A stretch of 64,000 bases of DNA, taken from Phocaeicola massiliensis B84634 = Timone 84634 = DSM 17679 = JCM 13223. GTDB taxonomy: Bacteria > Bacteroidota > Bacteroidia > Bacteroidales > Bacteroidaceae. Positions 17,523 through 26,110 of the stretch are shown in pieces. Under the pieces are notes generated by a model. The model had not been told where the DNA came from. It saw only the letters and a program-made list of their open reading frames with translations, and did not search any database. The stretch lies in assembly GCF_000382445.1 (NCBI RefSeq), contig NZ_KB905472.1, positions 2,131,697-2,195,696 of the forward strand, in the 5' to 3' direction. The stretch's first letter is position 1. Each line of letters opens with the position of its first letter. Position numbers and translations under genes: made by a program.

Positions 17523-18398
17523 ATGAATGATATTTGCTGTATAGGACATATAACACTGGATAAAATTGTAACGCCCAAGCAAACGGCTTATATGCCGGGA
17601 GGTACTTCTTACTACTTTTCTCATGGAATCAGCCACCTAAAAGACACCAAGCACTATAAACTGGTTACGGCACTCGCCCCTACCGAGTTTAAAGCTGTGG
17701 AGGATATTCGTGCCAAGGGAATTGAAGTAAAAGTTATTCCTAGCCGTCACACTGTATATTTCGAGAATATATACGGAGAGAATCAAGACAACCGCACCCA
17801 GCGTGTTTTGGCCAAAGCCGACCCTTTCACCGTAGAGCAATTGAAGGATGTAGAAGCAAATATTTTTCATTTGGGAAGTTTGCTCTCCGATGACTTCTCT
17901 CTTGATGTAGTTAAATACCTGTCAGGAAAAGGCACACTGGCTGTCGATGCTCAGGGTTACCTTCGTGAGGTAAGAGGTAAAAAAGTGTATCCGGTGGACT
18001 GGACAGAGAAAACAGAGGCACTGAAATATATTGATATTCTGAAAGTGAACGAACATGAAATGGAAGTGCTGACCGGACATAAGGAAGTGAAGCAGGCTGC
18101 GTTTCAACTTGCCGAATGGGGAGTAAAAGAAGTTTTGATTACCCTTGGAAGTCTTGGCTCGGTTATTTTTGCCGAAGGATGTTTCTATCGGATTCCGGCT
18201 TATCCGCCTAAAAATATAGTGGATGCCACCGGATGTGGAGATACTTATGTCACCGGATATCTGTATATGAGGAACAAAGGAGCTTCTTATGAAGAAGCCG
18301 GATGTTTCGCTGCTGCAATGTCTACGCTGAAATTAGAAGCATCCGGTCCCTTCAACGGTACGGAAGAGGATGTGTGGAATGTAATTCACAAAAGATAA
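17523..18398 (+). CDS. PfkB family carbohydrate/polyol kinase
   Basis: A 291-aa ribokinase-fold protein. It has the N-terminal GHITLDKIV region, MPGGTSYYFSHGI, and the C-terminal PfkB signature DATGCGDTYVTGYLYM carrying the catalytic Asp and the anion hole. Family members phosphorylate sugars, nucleosides or polyols, including inositol in some plants and archaea. It is transcribed away from the adjacent inositol-phosphate synthase gene (136 bp apart), with a TACCTTTG -7-like box at 17490-17497. Inositol or a related polyol is my inferred substrate; the sequence alone does not decide. Confidence 0.85.
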   Translation: MNDICCIGHITLDKIVTPKQTAYMPGGTSYYFSHGISHLKDTKHYKLVTALAPTEFKAVEDIRAKGIEVKVIPSRHTVYFENIYGENQDNRTQRVLAKADPFTVEQLKDVEANIFHLGSLLSDDFSLDVVKYLSGKGTLAVDAQGYLREVRGKKVYPVDWTEKTEALKYIDILKVNEHEMEVLTGHKEVKQAAFQLAEWGVKEVLITLGSLGSVIFAEGCFYRIPAYPPKNIVDATGCGDTYVTGYLYMRNKGASYEEAGCFAAAMSTLKLEASGPFNGTEEDVWNVIHKR

Positions 18399-18409
18399 CA
18401 GAGTCCTCC

Positions 18410-19612
18410 TTATTGTTCTATGGATTCATGTTCTGCCCGCAAGGAATAAAACAAAACCACACAAAACGCTACGAAAGGTACGATAAATGACAGAGACATA
18501 TTACTGTTGTCTGCCACATATCCCATCAAAACCGGACCGATAGCTCCTCCTATCGGAGACATCATGAGATAAGAAGAGGCGCGTTTAGTGTGGTTTCCCA
18601 ACCCTTTCAGAGATATAGCAAAAATGGTGGGAAACATAATAGCCTCAAATGCATAAACAAAAAACAAAGCAACCAGTGATATATGCCCTAAATTGCATAT
18701 TACCAACAATGTGGCAAATACCGTTCCGACAGCACAGCACAACAGCACACGTTCGGCACGGATAAACCTCATTACCCAGCTACCAACAAAGCGTCCGCAC
18801 ATAAACAGTCCTAATCCTCCGAAAGAAAGCAAAACCGACGCATCACGAGCATTCATCCATCCGTCATCCACTACATAATTTATAAAGAAACTGTTGATCG
18901 AAATCTCTGCTACCTCATAGCAAAACAAGGCAAAAACACCGAATACAAAAAGTTTATGCGACCACAAGCCTTGTTTACCGCCTGTCTCAGTTACTTCATC
19001 CGCATGTACAATCTCCGGAAGCTTTATTCGAGAAAACACCAAAGCCACCCCCAGCACTACGATGCCCATCAACATATAAGGAAATGAAATATGCGAAGAA
19101 CCTTCTTCGGAAAACAACAACAAGCCACCGACCAATGGTCCGCAAATACATCCTAGTCCGTTAAACGATTGCGCCAGATTCAATCGGCTGGCAGCCGTTT
19201 CCCTGTCTCCCAGTTCTGTCATATAAGGGTTTGCCGCTGTTTCGAGAAACACTAATCCGCACGCTATCACAAATAAAGAGAGTAAGAAAAACTCAAAGGA
19301 CATCCAATATTCTCCGGGAACAAACATCAATGAACCGACACCATACAACAACAGCCCCAAAACAACTCCGCGCCGATAACCATACTTTGTGATAAAAAGC
19401 CCTGCCGGAACAGCCATTACAAAATATCCCAAATAAAACAAGACCTGTACCATGGCCGAATAAGTACGAGTAATATCCAATACCTCTTGGAAATGTTTAT
19501 TCAGCACATCAAGAATGGCATGTGCAAATCCCCATAAAAAGAACAAAGAGGTAACCAAAACAAAAGGAACCAAATAGTTCCTTTTCACCAATGCATATCT
19601 TTGCTTTTCCAT
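18410..19612 (-). CDS. MFS sugar transporter (FucP/GluP type)
   Basis: A 400-aa protein with about twelve membrane segments. The N-terminal FVLVTSLFFLWGFAHAILDV and AVPAGLFITKYGYRRGVVLG match the fucose/glucose-galactose permease group of the major facilitator family, proton symporters in the inner membrane. A conserved ETAANPYMTELGD block follows. It converges on the pfkB gene (11 bp apart) and lies 5 bp downstream of the HAD gene, so it ends the leftward 18.4-23.9 kb operon. It may import a sugar or polyol that feeds the pathway; substrate not determinable. Confidence 0.85.
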   Translation of the reverse strand: MEKQRYALVKRNYLVPFVLVTSLFFLWGFAHAILDVLNKHFQEVLDITRTYSAMVQVLFYLGYFVMAVPAGLFITKYGYRRGVVLGLLLYGVGSLMFVPGEYWMSFEFFLLSLFVIACGLVFLETAANPYMTELGDRETAASRLNLAQSFNGLGCICGPLVGGLLLFSEEGSSHISFPYMLMGIVVLGVALVFSRIKLPEIVHADEVTETGGKQGLWSHKLFVFGVFALFCYEVAEISINSFFINYVVDDGWMNARDASVLLSFGGLGLFMCGRFVGSWVMRFIRAERVLLCCAVGTVFATLLVICNLGHISLVALFFVYAFEAIMFPTIFAISLKGLGNHTKRASSYLMMSPIGGAIGPVLMGYVADNSNMSLSFIVPFVAFCVVLFYSLRAEHESIEQ

Positions 19613-19617
19613 ATTTC

Positions 19618-20343
19618 TTATGATAATAATGCAGGCAATCCCGCTAAATCTGTAATTATCACATCGGGCAAGGATTCATCAATCACTTCTCCACCCCAAC
19701 CTTCACCTTTCAGCCAGACAACCGGACAGCCTACTTGCTTTGCCGGAACAACATCCTTCGAGAAAGAATCTCCGACAACCAGCACTTTACAGGCTTCATA
19801 TCCCATTGCTTCCACTCCCAAACGATAAATAGCCGGATCGGGTTTGCGCACTCCCACTACGGATGATTCAATAATATCATCAAAGAAAGTGTACAGTCCA
19901 AAGTCTTTAAGAATGGTTTGGATATTTCCATAAAAATTGGAAACAAGCACCAATTTATACTTTTTGGAAAGTGCTTCCACCACAGGGCGGGTTACCTTCA
20001 ACACATCCAACACATATTCATAACAACCGTCTGCCACCTGCTTGGCATAAGTTTGCAACATTCTCTCATCCATCGGCAACTTTCCCTGTTCAGCCAGATA
20101 CTCTACCTGCAACTTAGTCTTTATAGAGAGAACATCATGAAAATTATGTTGCGGCCGGACAAAAGGATATTTAGCCAAAGCTCTTTCAGCAAACACATAT
20201 GCTTCCCGGAAACTCTCCTTGTCTACCGGTACATGATATTCTGCATATTTACTCCACAAAACCTCTGCCCAATGGCGGCTGTTGGTATCTATCGTACCAC
20301 CATAATCAAATATAACTCCTTTGATATCTTTCAACATATTCAC
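19618..20343 (-). CDS. HAD superfamily hydrolase-like protein
   Basis: A 241-aa protein with the HAD fold. Motif I reads FDYGGTIDTN, so the first Asp is present but the usual second Asp (DxD) is Gly. Motif II is VLVSNFYGN, motif III the Lys of RKPDPAIY, and motif IV VLVVGDSFSKDV. The cap is helical and lies between motifs I and II. Loss of the second Asp usually weakens classical phosphatase action, so the activity may differ. It lies 2 bp from the flippase-like gene, within the lipid-related operon. A role as inositol-phosphate lipid phosphatase is possible but unproven. Confidence 0.82.
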   Translation of the reverse strand: MNMLKDIKGVIFDYGGTIDTNSRHWAEVLWSKYAEYHVPVDKESFREAYVFAERALAKYPFVRPQHNFHDVLSIKTKLQVEYLAEQGKLPMDERMLQTYAKQVADGCYEYVLDVLKVTRPVVEALSKKYKLVLVSNFYGNIQTILKDFGLYTFFDDIIESSVVGVRKPDPAIYRLGVEAMGYEACKVLVVGDSFSKDVVPAKQVGCPVVWLKGEGWGGEVIDESLPDVIITDLAGLPALLS

Positions 20344-20345
20344 AC

Positions 20346-21347
20346 TTATTTATTTGCAGGCGTACCATTGCCGACTTTCATCAGCAACACGCCTATTACA
20401 ATCCAAATCAATTCTCGTACACGGGTAATCAACCCGGTATAAACGCCAAATGCCCCCGGAATAGCCAGCCCTCCTACCGCCAAGGCAAATCCTCCCTCAC
20501 GCGCTCCCAACTGCATGGGAGAAAAGAAGAACAGATTGGCAAACAAAGAGGTAAATGCCATAATCAGGATACATGCCGGAAAACTGACATCTGTTGTCAG
20601 AATATTCAGAATGAAATATACCTCCAAACATCCCAAGACGCGCGCCATAAACTCTAAGCTCAATGAAGCATAGAAAGTAGACTTACGCTGTTGATGCAGC
20701 TCTGCAATCTGGCTGTCCACGCGTTCTAATGTTTCCCGTTTGTTTTCCGAAAAACGTTTCGCCCATCCTTTTATAAAGGGAATATGTTGCAACAACTTCA
20801 ACGTGCGCACTGCCATTCCATTTCTATATCCCTTCATAAAAAAATAAATGGCAAGCAGGCAAAAGAAACCAACTACAGAAAGCACCATACCCATTGCAAA
20901 ATCTACCGGACGAAGCGCCAGATACAAAAAAATAGAGAAAAGCCAAAAACAAAAATGTGAGAAAATATGCATCATCACATACAGGATAACCGATGAAGTA
21001 GCTTTGCTTGCACCTACATATGGAGTCAGTTCCATAATGCGATAAGGCTCGCCTCCCATCAATCCGACCGGAGTGGCATAATTCAAGGCAAAGCCGGAAA
21101 CAGTCAGTTTATATACTTTCCAAAACGGAATAGGTGTTCCCTTCTTTCCATCCCGGATAATGATATACCAAGAAAGGGTATTGAATAAATAAATAATAAC
21201 CCATAACCCTATAACAGCCGGCAACCAGATTCCGGCCCTGCGAAGATTAGCCAACAGCTCATCATACTCCATATCAAAAGTACAGAGCATCACAACGATG
21301 GCAACGATTCCGAATATCAGGAATATGTTTCTATATTTACTTTTCAC
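20346..21347 (-). CDS. Flippase-like membrane protein (lysylphosphatidylglycerol synthase TM family)
   Basis: A 333-aa integral membrane protein with about eight hydrophobic segments and the family blocks SWYIIIRDGKKGTPIPFWKV, GFALNYATPVGLMGGEPYRI and FFSPMQLGAREGGFALAVG (compare UPF0104/LPG_synthase_TM). These proteins resemble the lipid-flipping half of MprF. It overlaps the CDP-alcohol phosphotransferase gene by 4 bp (ATGA type) and is 2 bp from the HAD gene. This points to movement of a head-group-bearing lipid made by its neighbours across the inner membrane. Confidence 0.85.
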   Translation of the reverse strand: MKSKYRNIFLIFGIVAIVVMLCTFDMEYDELLANLRRAGIWLPAVIGLWVIIYLFNTLSWYIIIRDGKKGTPIPFWKVYKLTVSGFALNYATPVGLMGGEPYRIMELTPYVGASKATSSVILYVMMHIFSHFCFWLFSIFLYLALRPVDFAMGMVLSVVGFFCLLAIYFFMKGYRNGMAVRTLKLLQHIPFIKGWAKRFSENKRETLERVDSQIAELHQQRKSTFYASLSLEFMARVLGCLEVYFILNILTTDVSFPACILIMAFTSLFANLFFFSPMQLGAREGGFALAVGGLAIPGAFGVYTGLITRVRELIWIVIGVLLMKVGNGTPANK

Positions 21348-22294
21348 AGTGCTGCGTATTTATGATAAAAACGGGCGCTGAGAGCCTCATGGCAATGGCG
21401 CATATACACGAACAATGAAGTCATCACAATAATCTCAAACACAAAATAAAGCCAAGGCTCACCTATCAGCAGACTGACATACAATGCAATGGCGCGCGTA
21501 TTGAAAGTCAGTATATTAGTGTATTTCATCAACGGCTTACTGGCAGCACGGAATTCATCGCGCAATTCCTGAGGAACATTATCACCATACTTTGCCTTTA
21601 CCAACGCATAGAATTGCTGGAAATTGGGAGTCATTCCCTCCTGCTGACGAGTATAGTTTCCATAAAAATAAAGGAATATTTTCCACCAGAAGTTTCCCTT
21701 CCACGGCAAACTGTGAAATATTTCACGCTGCTGCTTAAAGTTGTCCAACTCACTTCCGCTCTTTCCTTTCAAGAAATAAAGATGAATATTGCGGTAATAA
21801 TCCGCCAGCGTACATTGCTTACTGTGACAAATCGTACCCGAAAACACAGCCAGAATCCAGATAAACACTCCCCAATGCATTCCGTCACCGATATTGAAAG
21901 GCATCGGCTGATTCATCAACCTAAGACAGATAGCCACATAAATGGTAAAAAACCAAATATCACCTGCAAACCCGTCCAACATACGTCCCCACTGGGTTTT
22001 CTGTCCTGTGAGGCGAGCCAGCTGCCCGTCAGCGCTATCATAATGATTCGCCCACATCAACAATAAAATACCGATAACAGTGTGTTTCATATCGGGATAA
22101 TAGAACATCACACCGGCACCTACACCTAGAATAATAGATAAGATAGTCACTACATTGGGATGCACTTTCAGCTTTTTAAAGAATAAAGCCCATGCATAGC
22201 CAATAGGTCGGTTAAAATAAATATCCAAGAACTCCTCTGTGTCCATTGATTTGAAAGAAGCCTCTATTCCTTTCTTCTCACTCTCTTTACTCAT
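21344..22294 (-). CDS. CDP-alcohol phosphotransferase
   Basis: A 316-aa membrane enzyme. It carries the signature D-G-x2-A-R-x8-G-x3-D-x3-D, seen as the segment DSADGQLARLTGQ followed by WGRMLDGFAGD. The N-terminal PNVVTILSIILG is also typical. Such enzymes join a CDP-linked alcohol to a second alcohol, giving phosphodiester lipids. The operon partners (nucleotidyltransferase, ATP-grasp, flippase-like) and the nearby inositol-phosphate synthase suggest inositol-1-phosphate or CDP-inositol as one substrate. Overlaps and 4-bp gaps show tight co-translation. Confidence 0.9.
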   Translation of the reverse strand: MSKESEKKGIEASFKSMDTEEFLDIYFNRPIGYAWALFFKKLKVHPNVVTILSIILGVGAGVMFYYPDMKHTVIGILLLMWANHYDSADGQLARLTGQKTQWGRMLDGFAGDIWFFTIYVAICLRLMNQPMPFNIGDGMHWGVFIWILAVFSGTICHSKQCTLADYYRNIHLYFLKGKSGSELDNFKQQREIFHSLPWKGNFWWKIFLYFYGNYTRQQEGMTPNFQQFYALVKAKYGDNVPQELRDEFRAASKPLMKYTNILTFNTRAIALYVSLLIGEPWLYFVFEIIVMTSLFVYMRHCHEALSARFYHKYAAL

Positions 22295-22298
22295 GTCT

Positions 22299-23156
22299 CT
22301 ATTTTTTCATTTGCTTTTTCTTCACCCGGTTATAAATGCACTCTGCAATCTTTACACCTGCTTCCTCTCGGCAACGGGCAAAACTGGGCCAATCATTAAA
22401 ATCAATTATCTTAAGTTCACCGTCGGCAGATACCACACAATCACCTCCGTAAATGGGGACATTCAAAACCTCGGCTGCCATATCGCTATATTTCTTAAGT
22501 TCTTCTTCATTGAAGGGAATTCCTTTGGCCACGCCATTGATTTTCTCCAGACCGAATTTGCTGTGCGAACAAGGAGAAGGATAAAACCAATAAAAGAAAT
22601 CCGTTCCCTGAACGCCATAAAATTTAATTAAATCACCCTGAAGATGCTCATTTATCACAGCTACCGGTATGTGCCGGCTACGGAAATCGGCCAAAACACG
22701 CTCCACCTCTTCTTTGCCGGTGGCATAGCATACATCTTCTTTTACCATAGCATGAGAATCACCGCGTTTTATCCAGCAAGGATAGCAATCTTCCTCAAAC
22801 TGCCTGTCAGTAGATATTACGAAACTCCTCGGATGAGGAACACCATGTTGTATCAAAAGTTCCGTCATTGGTCTGCGCACGCAATTATCAATTCCGTAAG
22901 CCGAATTGACAACCAGCGCACCTTCATCCTCCAACGATTTCAGGCGGGCTATTGTCACCCTGTCACGAGCCATATCGAATATCACATCCGCCTTTGCTCC
23001 GCAAGCCACAAATTCCTTTTCCGCATAAAGCTCCACTTTGCATCCCAATAGTCTCAACTCATCCGCCACTTTATTAAAAATGGCGGCATCATTGTCTACG
23101 TGGTTCGGTGAATACTCATTGCCACGGCTTATCCCTATTATTGAAAATTCATCCAT
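22299..23156 (-). CDS. ATP-grasp-like protein of unknown substrate
   Basis: A 285-aa protein. The C-terminal two thirds looks like an ATP-grasp ligase: CYPCWIKRGDSHAMV (nucleotide-binding Lys), VINEHLQGDLIKFYG, then VYGGDCVVSADGELKIIDFN and DWPSF. The Asp and Asn of IDFND are the likely magnesium ligands. The N-terminal part is a pre-ATP-grasp domain. ATP-grasp enzymes usually form amide or thioester bonds via acyl phosphate. It sits between the CDP-alcohol phosphotransferase and nucleotidyltransferase genes, so it may modify the head group. I cannot name the reaction. Confidence 0.75.
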   Translation of the reverse strand: MDEFSIIGISRGNEYSPNHVDNDAAIFNKVADELRLLGCKVELYAEKEFVACGAKADVIFDMARDRVTIARLKSLEDEGALVVNSAYGIDNCVRRPMTELLIQHGVPHPRSFVISTDRQFEEDCYPCWIKRGDSHAMVKEDVCYATGKEEVERVLADFRSRHIPVAVINEHLQGDLIKFYGVQGTDFFYWFYPSPCSHSKFGLEKINGVAKGIPFNEEELKKYSDMAAEVLNVPIYGGDCVVSADGELKIIDFNDWPSFARCREEAGVKIAECIYNRVKKKQMKK

Positions 23157-23179
23157 TCCTTTATGTCAGTGCTTTAAGT

Positions 23180-23887
23180 TTATTCTTTTCCGGCCAAAAA
23201 AGCCTCCGCTTTTACGATATCACCGGCATGGTCTACATCCAGGATTTTCTTAAAAGGATAAGCCTTCAACTTCAGACCATCTGCAACCAGTTGTCTTTGG
23301 AAATTACGCATACGCGACATTCCTTTGTCCATACATGCGTTTAAAGTTCTGATAGCAGTGGGTGTCAGGCAATAAATGCCTCCCGAAATATAACGACATT
23401 CCGATGTAGCCGCATCATGGAACCCTGTGATATTCAAAGCTCCATCAGTAGATATATAAAGCGGCTTTTCATCATCAATATAATCCGTTACTGCCATATA
23501 TCCATCATTATCCGCCCGCTTAAACGCTTCAATAAATGCAGCGAACTCCTCTTCGCGAAAGATAGTATCTACAGTAGTCAGACAAAACTTGTCATCTTGC
23601 AAATAAGAACTCAGTTCATAAAAACTATGCATGGAACTGGGAGTAGTCTTCACTACCACTTCCAAAGGCACTTCCGTTTCCTGTTGCAACTTAGCAAGGT
23701 GCTCTTTGGTCAACGGGCTCTCATTATTAATAATAACCACTACTTTATCAGCTCCATTACGGATAAAAATCCGTATCAGGCGGTCAATCATGGCAACTCC
23801 GTTGAGCTGCACCAAAGGTTTGGGCAAAGTAACCCCTTCTTGTGAAAGCCGGGACCCTTCACCCGCTGATATAATTGCGAACTTCAT
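23180..23887 (-). CDS. Nucleotidyltransferase (sugar-1-phosphate / inositol-phosphate type)
   Basis: A 235-aa GT-A-fold nucleotidyltransferase. It has the N-terminal loop AIISAGEGSRLSQEG, then TLPKPLVQLNGVAMIDRLI (Lys for triphosphate), and the metal Asp in LTTVDTIFREEEF. The first G-x-G-x-R loop is slightly degenerate. It is short, with no C-terminal beta-helix. In archaea and some bacteria similar domains make CDP-inositol from inositol-1-phosphate, which a CDP-alcohol phosphotransferase then uses. Operon position supports that reading, but sugar nucleotides are equally possible from sequence alone. Confidence 0.82.
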   Translation of the reverse strand: MKFAIISAGEGSRLSQEGVTLPKPLVQLNGVAMIDRLIRIFIRNGADKVVVIINNESPLTKEHLAKLQQETEVPLEVVVKTTPSSMHSFYELSSYLQDDKFCLTTVDTIFREEEFAAFIEAFKRADNDGYMAVTDYIDDEKPLYISTDGALNITGFHDAATSECRYISGGIYCLTPTAIRTLNACMDKGMSRMRNFQRQLVADGLKLKAYPFKKILDVDHAGDIVKAEAFLAGKE

Positions 23888-23892
23888 TTCTC

Positions 23893-24993
23893 TTAATCTT
23901 CTTCGTCTATAGTATCCAACTTCAACTTATCACTGTCATCGCGTCTCTCATAATACTGCTTACGCAACGGACGCGCATGAATCGCTTTCTCCACGATACG
24001 GTTGCGGAATATATCCATTGCTACATAAATAGCCTGCCGGAACGAATCTTCCAGAGCAACACCCTGACCGGCAATATCATAAGCTGTTCCATGCGCCGGA
24101 GACGTGCGTACAATGGGCAAGCCTGCAGTATAGTTCACCCCTTCATCCATAGCCAATGCCTTAAATGGCGCCAAGCCCTGATCGTGATACATAGCCAAAA
24201 TACCGTCAAAATGAGTATAATTACCCGACCCCATAAATCCGTCGGCAGGATAAGGACCGAAACATTGCACTCCCTTGGCAACCATCTCTTTGATGGCAGG
24301 AATAATAATTTCATTTTCCTCCGTACCTATCAGTCCGTTGTCTCCTGCATGAGGATTCAGTGAAAAGACTGCAATACGAGGACTGTCGATTCCGAAATCC
24401 TCTTTCAAAGAACGATGGAAGATGGCAAGTTTCTCCATAATCAGTTCTTTCGTAATATCTTTGGCTATATCACGAACCGGCACATGACCTGTCACCAATG
24501 CCACACGAAAATCATTCTTCAGTAAAATCATCAAAGCCTTCTGTCCTTCGCCCACACGTTCCTCGATATATTCGGTGTGTCCGGGAAAATGGAATGCTTC
24601 CGACTGAATGGTATTTTTATTGATAGGAGCTGTAACCAATACGTCTATCAAGCCATCTTTATAATCCTGCAAAGCTCTTTCCAAAGCATCCAAAGCAGCC
24701 TTTCCCGCCTCTGTTGTAGGTTTTGAAAGCTCCACTTTCAGTTCATCTTCCGTACAGTTCAGAATACTCAGTCTATCCGGCATAGCATCATCAGCCGAGT
24801 TGATGATGCTAAAATTTGCCTGAATATCCATTGCTTTACGATGATAAGCCGCCACCTTCGGTGATCCGTAAATAATAGGTGTACAAAGTTCCAGCATAGT
24901 AGGGTCTGCGAAAGTCTTCAGAATGACTTCATATCCCACCCCGTTGATATCCCCGTGAGTAATACCAACTCTTATCTTGTTATTATCTTCCAT
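23893..24993 (-). CDS. pdxA: 4-Hydroxythreonine-4-phosphate dehydrogenase
   Basis: A 366-aa protein of the PdxA family, which oxidises 4-phosphohydroxythreonine in the DXP-dependent vitamin B6 route. Visible are the N-terminal VGITHGDINGVGYEVILKTF, the metal His in FPGHTEYIEER, and the FSLNPHAGDNGLIG and AMYHDQGLAPFKAL blocks with the second and third metal ligands, then RTSPAHGTAYDIAG. Length is slightly above the enterobacterial enzyme. It lies 5 bp upstream of the nucleotidyltransferase gene and is probably co-transcribed with it. Confidence 0.95.
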   Translation of the reverse strand: MEDNNKIRVGITHGDINGVGYEVILKTFADPTMLELCTPIIYGSPKVAAYHRKAMDIQANFSIINSADDAMPDRLSILNCTEDELKVELSKPTTEAGKAALDALERALQDYKDGLIDVLVTAPINKNTIQSEAFHFPGHTEYIEERVGEGQKALMILLKNDFRVALVTGHVPVRDIAKDITKELIMEKLAIFHRSLKEDFGIDSPRIAVFSLNPHAGDNGLIGTEENEIIIPAIKEMVAKGVQCFGPYPADGFMGSGNYTHFDGILAMYHDQGLAPFKALAMDEGVNYTAGLPIVRTSPAHGTAYDIAGQGVALEDSFRQAIYVAMDIFRNRIVEKAIHARPLRKQYYERRDDSDKLKLDTIDEED

Positions 24994-25018
24994 TTAGTTA
25001 TTATTAATCTGTTCTATT

Positions 25019-26083
25019 TTATTCTGCTTTTGCAGTTGAATCCACCTTTTCTTCAGGGATGTCAGCATTGACCACCACTTCGTCCAGCAGCGTTTCATTC
25101 GGCAATCTCAACGTATAAAGTGAAGCCTCCATCTGGCGCATCAGGTTACGTTTCATTTTATCGGGAGAATAGATAAACGCTTCAGCAACAATCACGCGTC
25201 CGTTGGCACGGTCTACCCGGGCATGAGAAACAAACGGGCCACCCATCATGTCGCCTTCCATTTCCCATAATCCGCGCGCTTCCTGAGCATATTCGCCTTT
25301 TACCATAATATTCTTGACATCGACAAACATGGAGTCGGTAGCCATGTACATACCTTCACGTTCACCCGGAATATTGGCTTTCATCACCGAATCACGTTTA
25401 TGTACAAAGAACTCTTTAGTAAAGGTATTCCTGTCTGTATAAGGATAAGAATATATTACGAAATTCATATCGGCAGAGGCACGGTTGGTAGAAGCCCACA
25501 AGAAATCTTTACCGACCTTATAATTCGATAACTCCTGAGGAATCCAGACATCACAGTCAAACATACTGCCCACTTTGGCTGAAATGGCATCATTATGTTT
25601 TTCTTTCAGCAAGTTTATCTGGCGATTGATTTCAGATTTCACAAAGAAATCGATAATCACCTGCTTGTTCTTTTCCACAAAGTCTGCAAACTCTTTTTCA
25701 TCAGGTGCCTGAATAGTCATAATCATTTGCGGTGCAGCATAAACATCACGCGAAAATTTTATTTTAGGCTGTGTATAGATATCCTGAATATCAACAACAA
25801 TGATATTACGGAAAATCCTCATGACACGGTCAAAGTGTTCGGGAGCGATATTTGAAATACGGAAAGAGCGTTCTGCCTGAGGTAATCCGGGAACATTCGT
25901 ATCCAGCACATCAAATAATGCACGTCCTGCGGGGCGATCCCACACTGCCTTATTTACCACCACCAACACTTCGTAAGGTCTTCCGCTGGAAGTCGGAGTA
26001 AACAAGTTTTTCTGTCCTTTCTTACAAGAAGCCAGCACCAGCACTACCAGTACCAAACTCAAATAGAATGCTATTCGTTTCAT
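25019..26083 (-). CDS. DUF4837 family lipoprotein
   Basis: A 354-aa protein with a lipoprotein signal (LVLASCKKG, Cys at residue 20). It starts its mature part with SGRPYEVLVVVNKAVWDRPA, characteristic of the DUF4837 family of Bacteroidota. No enzyme motif is visible; the fold is unknown. It lies between rlmN and pdxA on the same strand with gaps of about 25 bp, so read-through is likely. Function unknown. Confidence 0.85.
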   Translation of the reverse strand: MKRIAFYLSLVLVVLVLASCKKGQKNLFTPTSSGRPYEVLVVVNKAVWDRPAGRALFDVLDTNVPGLPQAERSFRISNIAPEHFDRVMRIFRNIIVVDIQDIYTQPKIKFSRDVYAAPQMIMTIQAPDEKEFADFVEKNKQVIIDFFVKSEINRQINLLKEKHNDAISAKVGSMFDCDVWIPQELSNYKVGKDFLWASTNRASADMNFVIYSYPYTDRNTFTKEFFVHKRDSVMKANIPGEREGMYMATDSMFVDVKNIMVKGEYAQEARGLWEMEGDMMGGPFVSHARVDRANGRVIVAEAFIYSPDKMKRNLMRQMEASLYTLRLPNETLLDEVVVNADIPEEKVDSTAKAE

Positions 26084-26110
26084 AATTCTTATGGTATTAT
26101 ATTTAATAAT

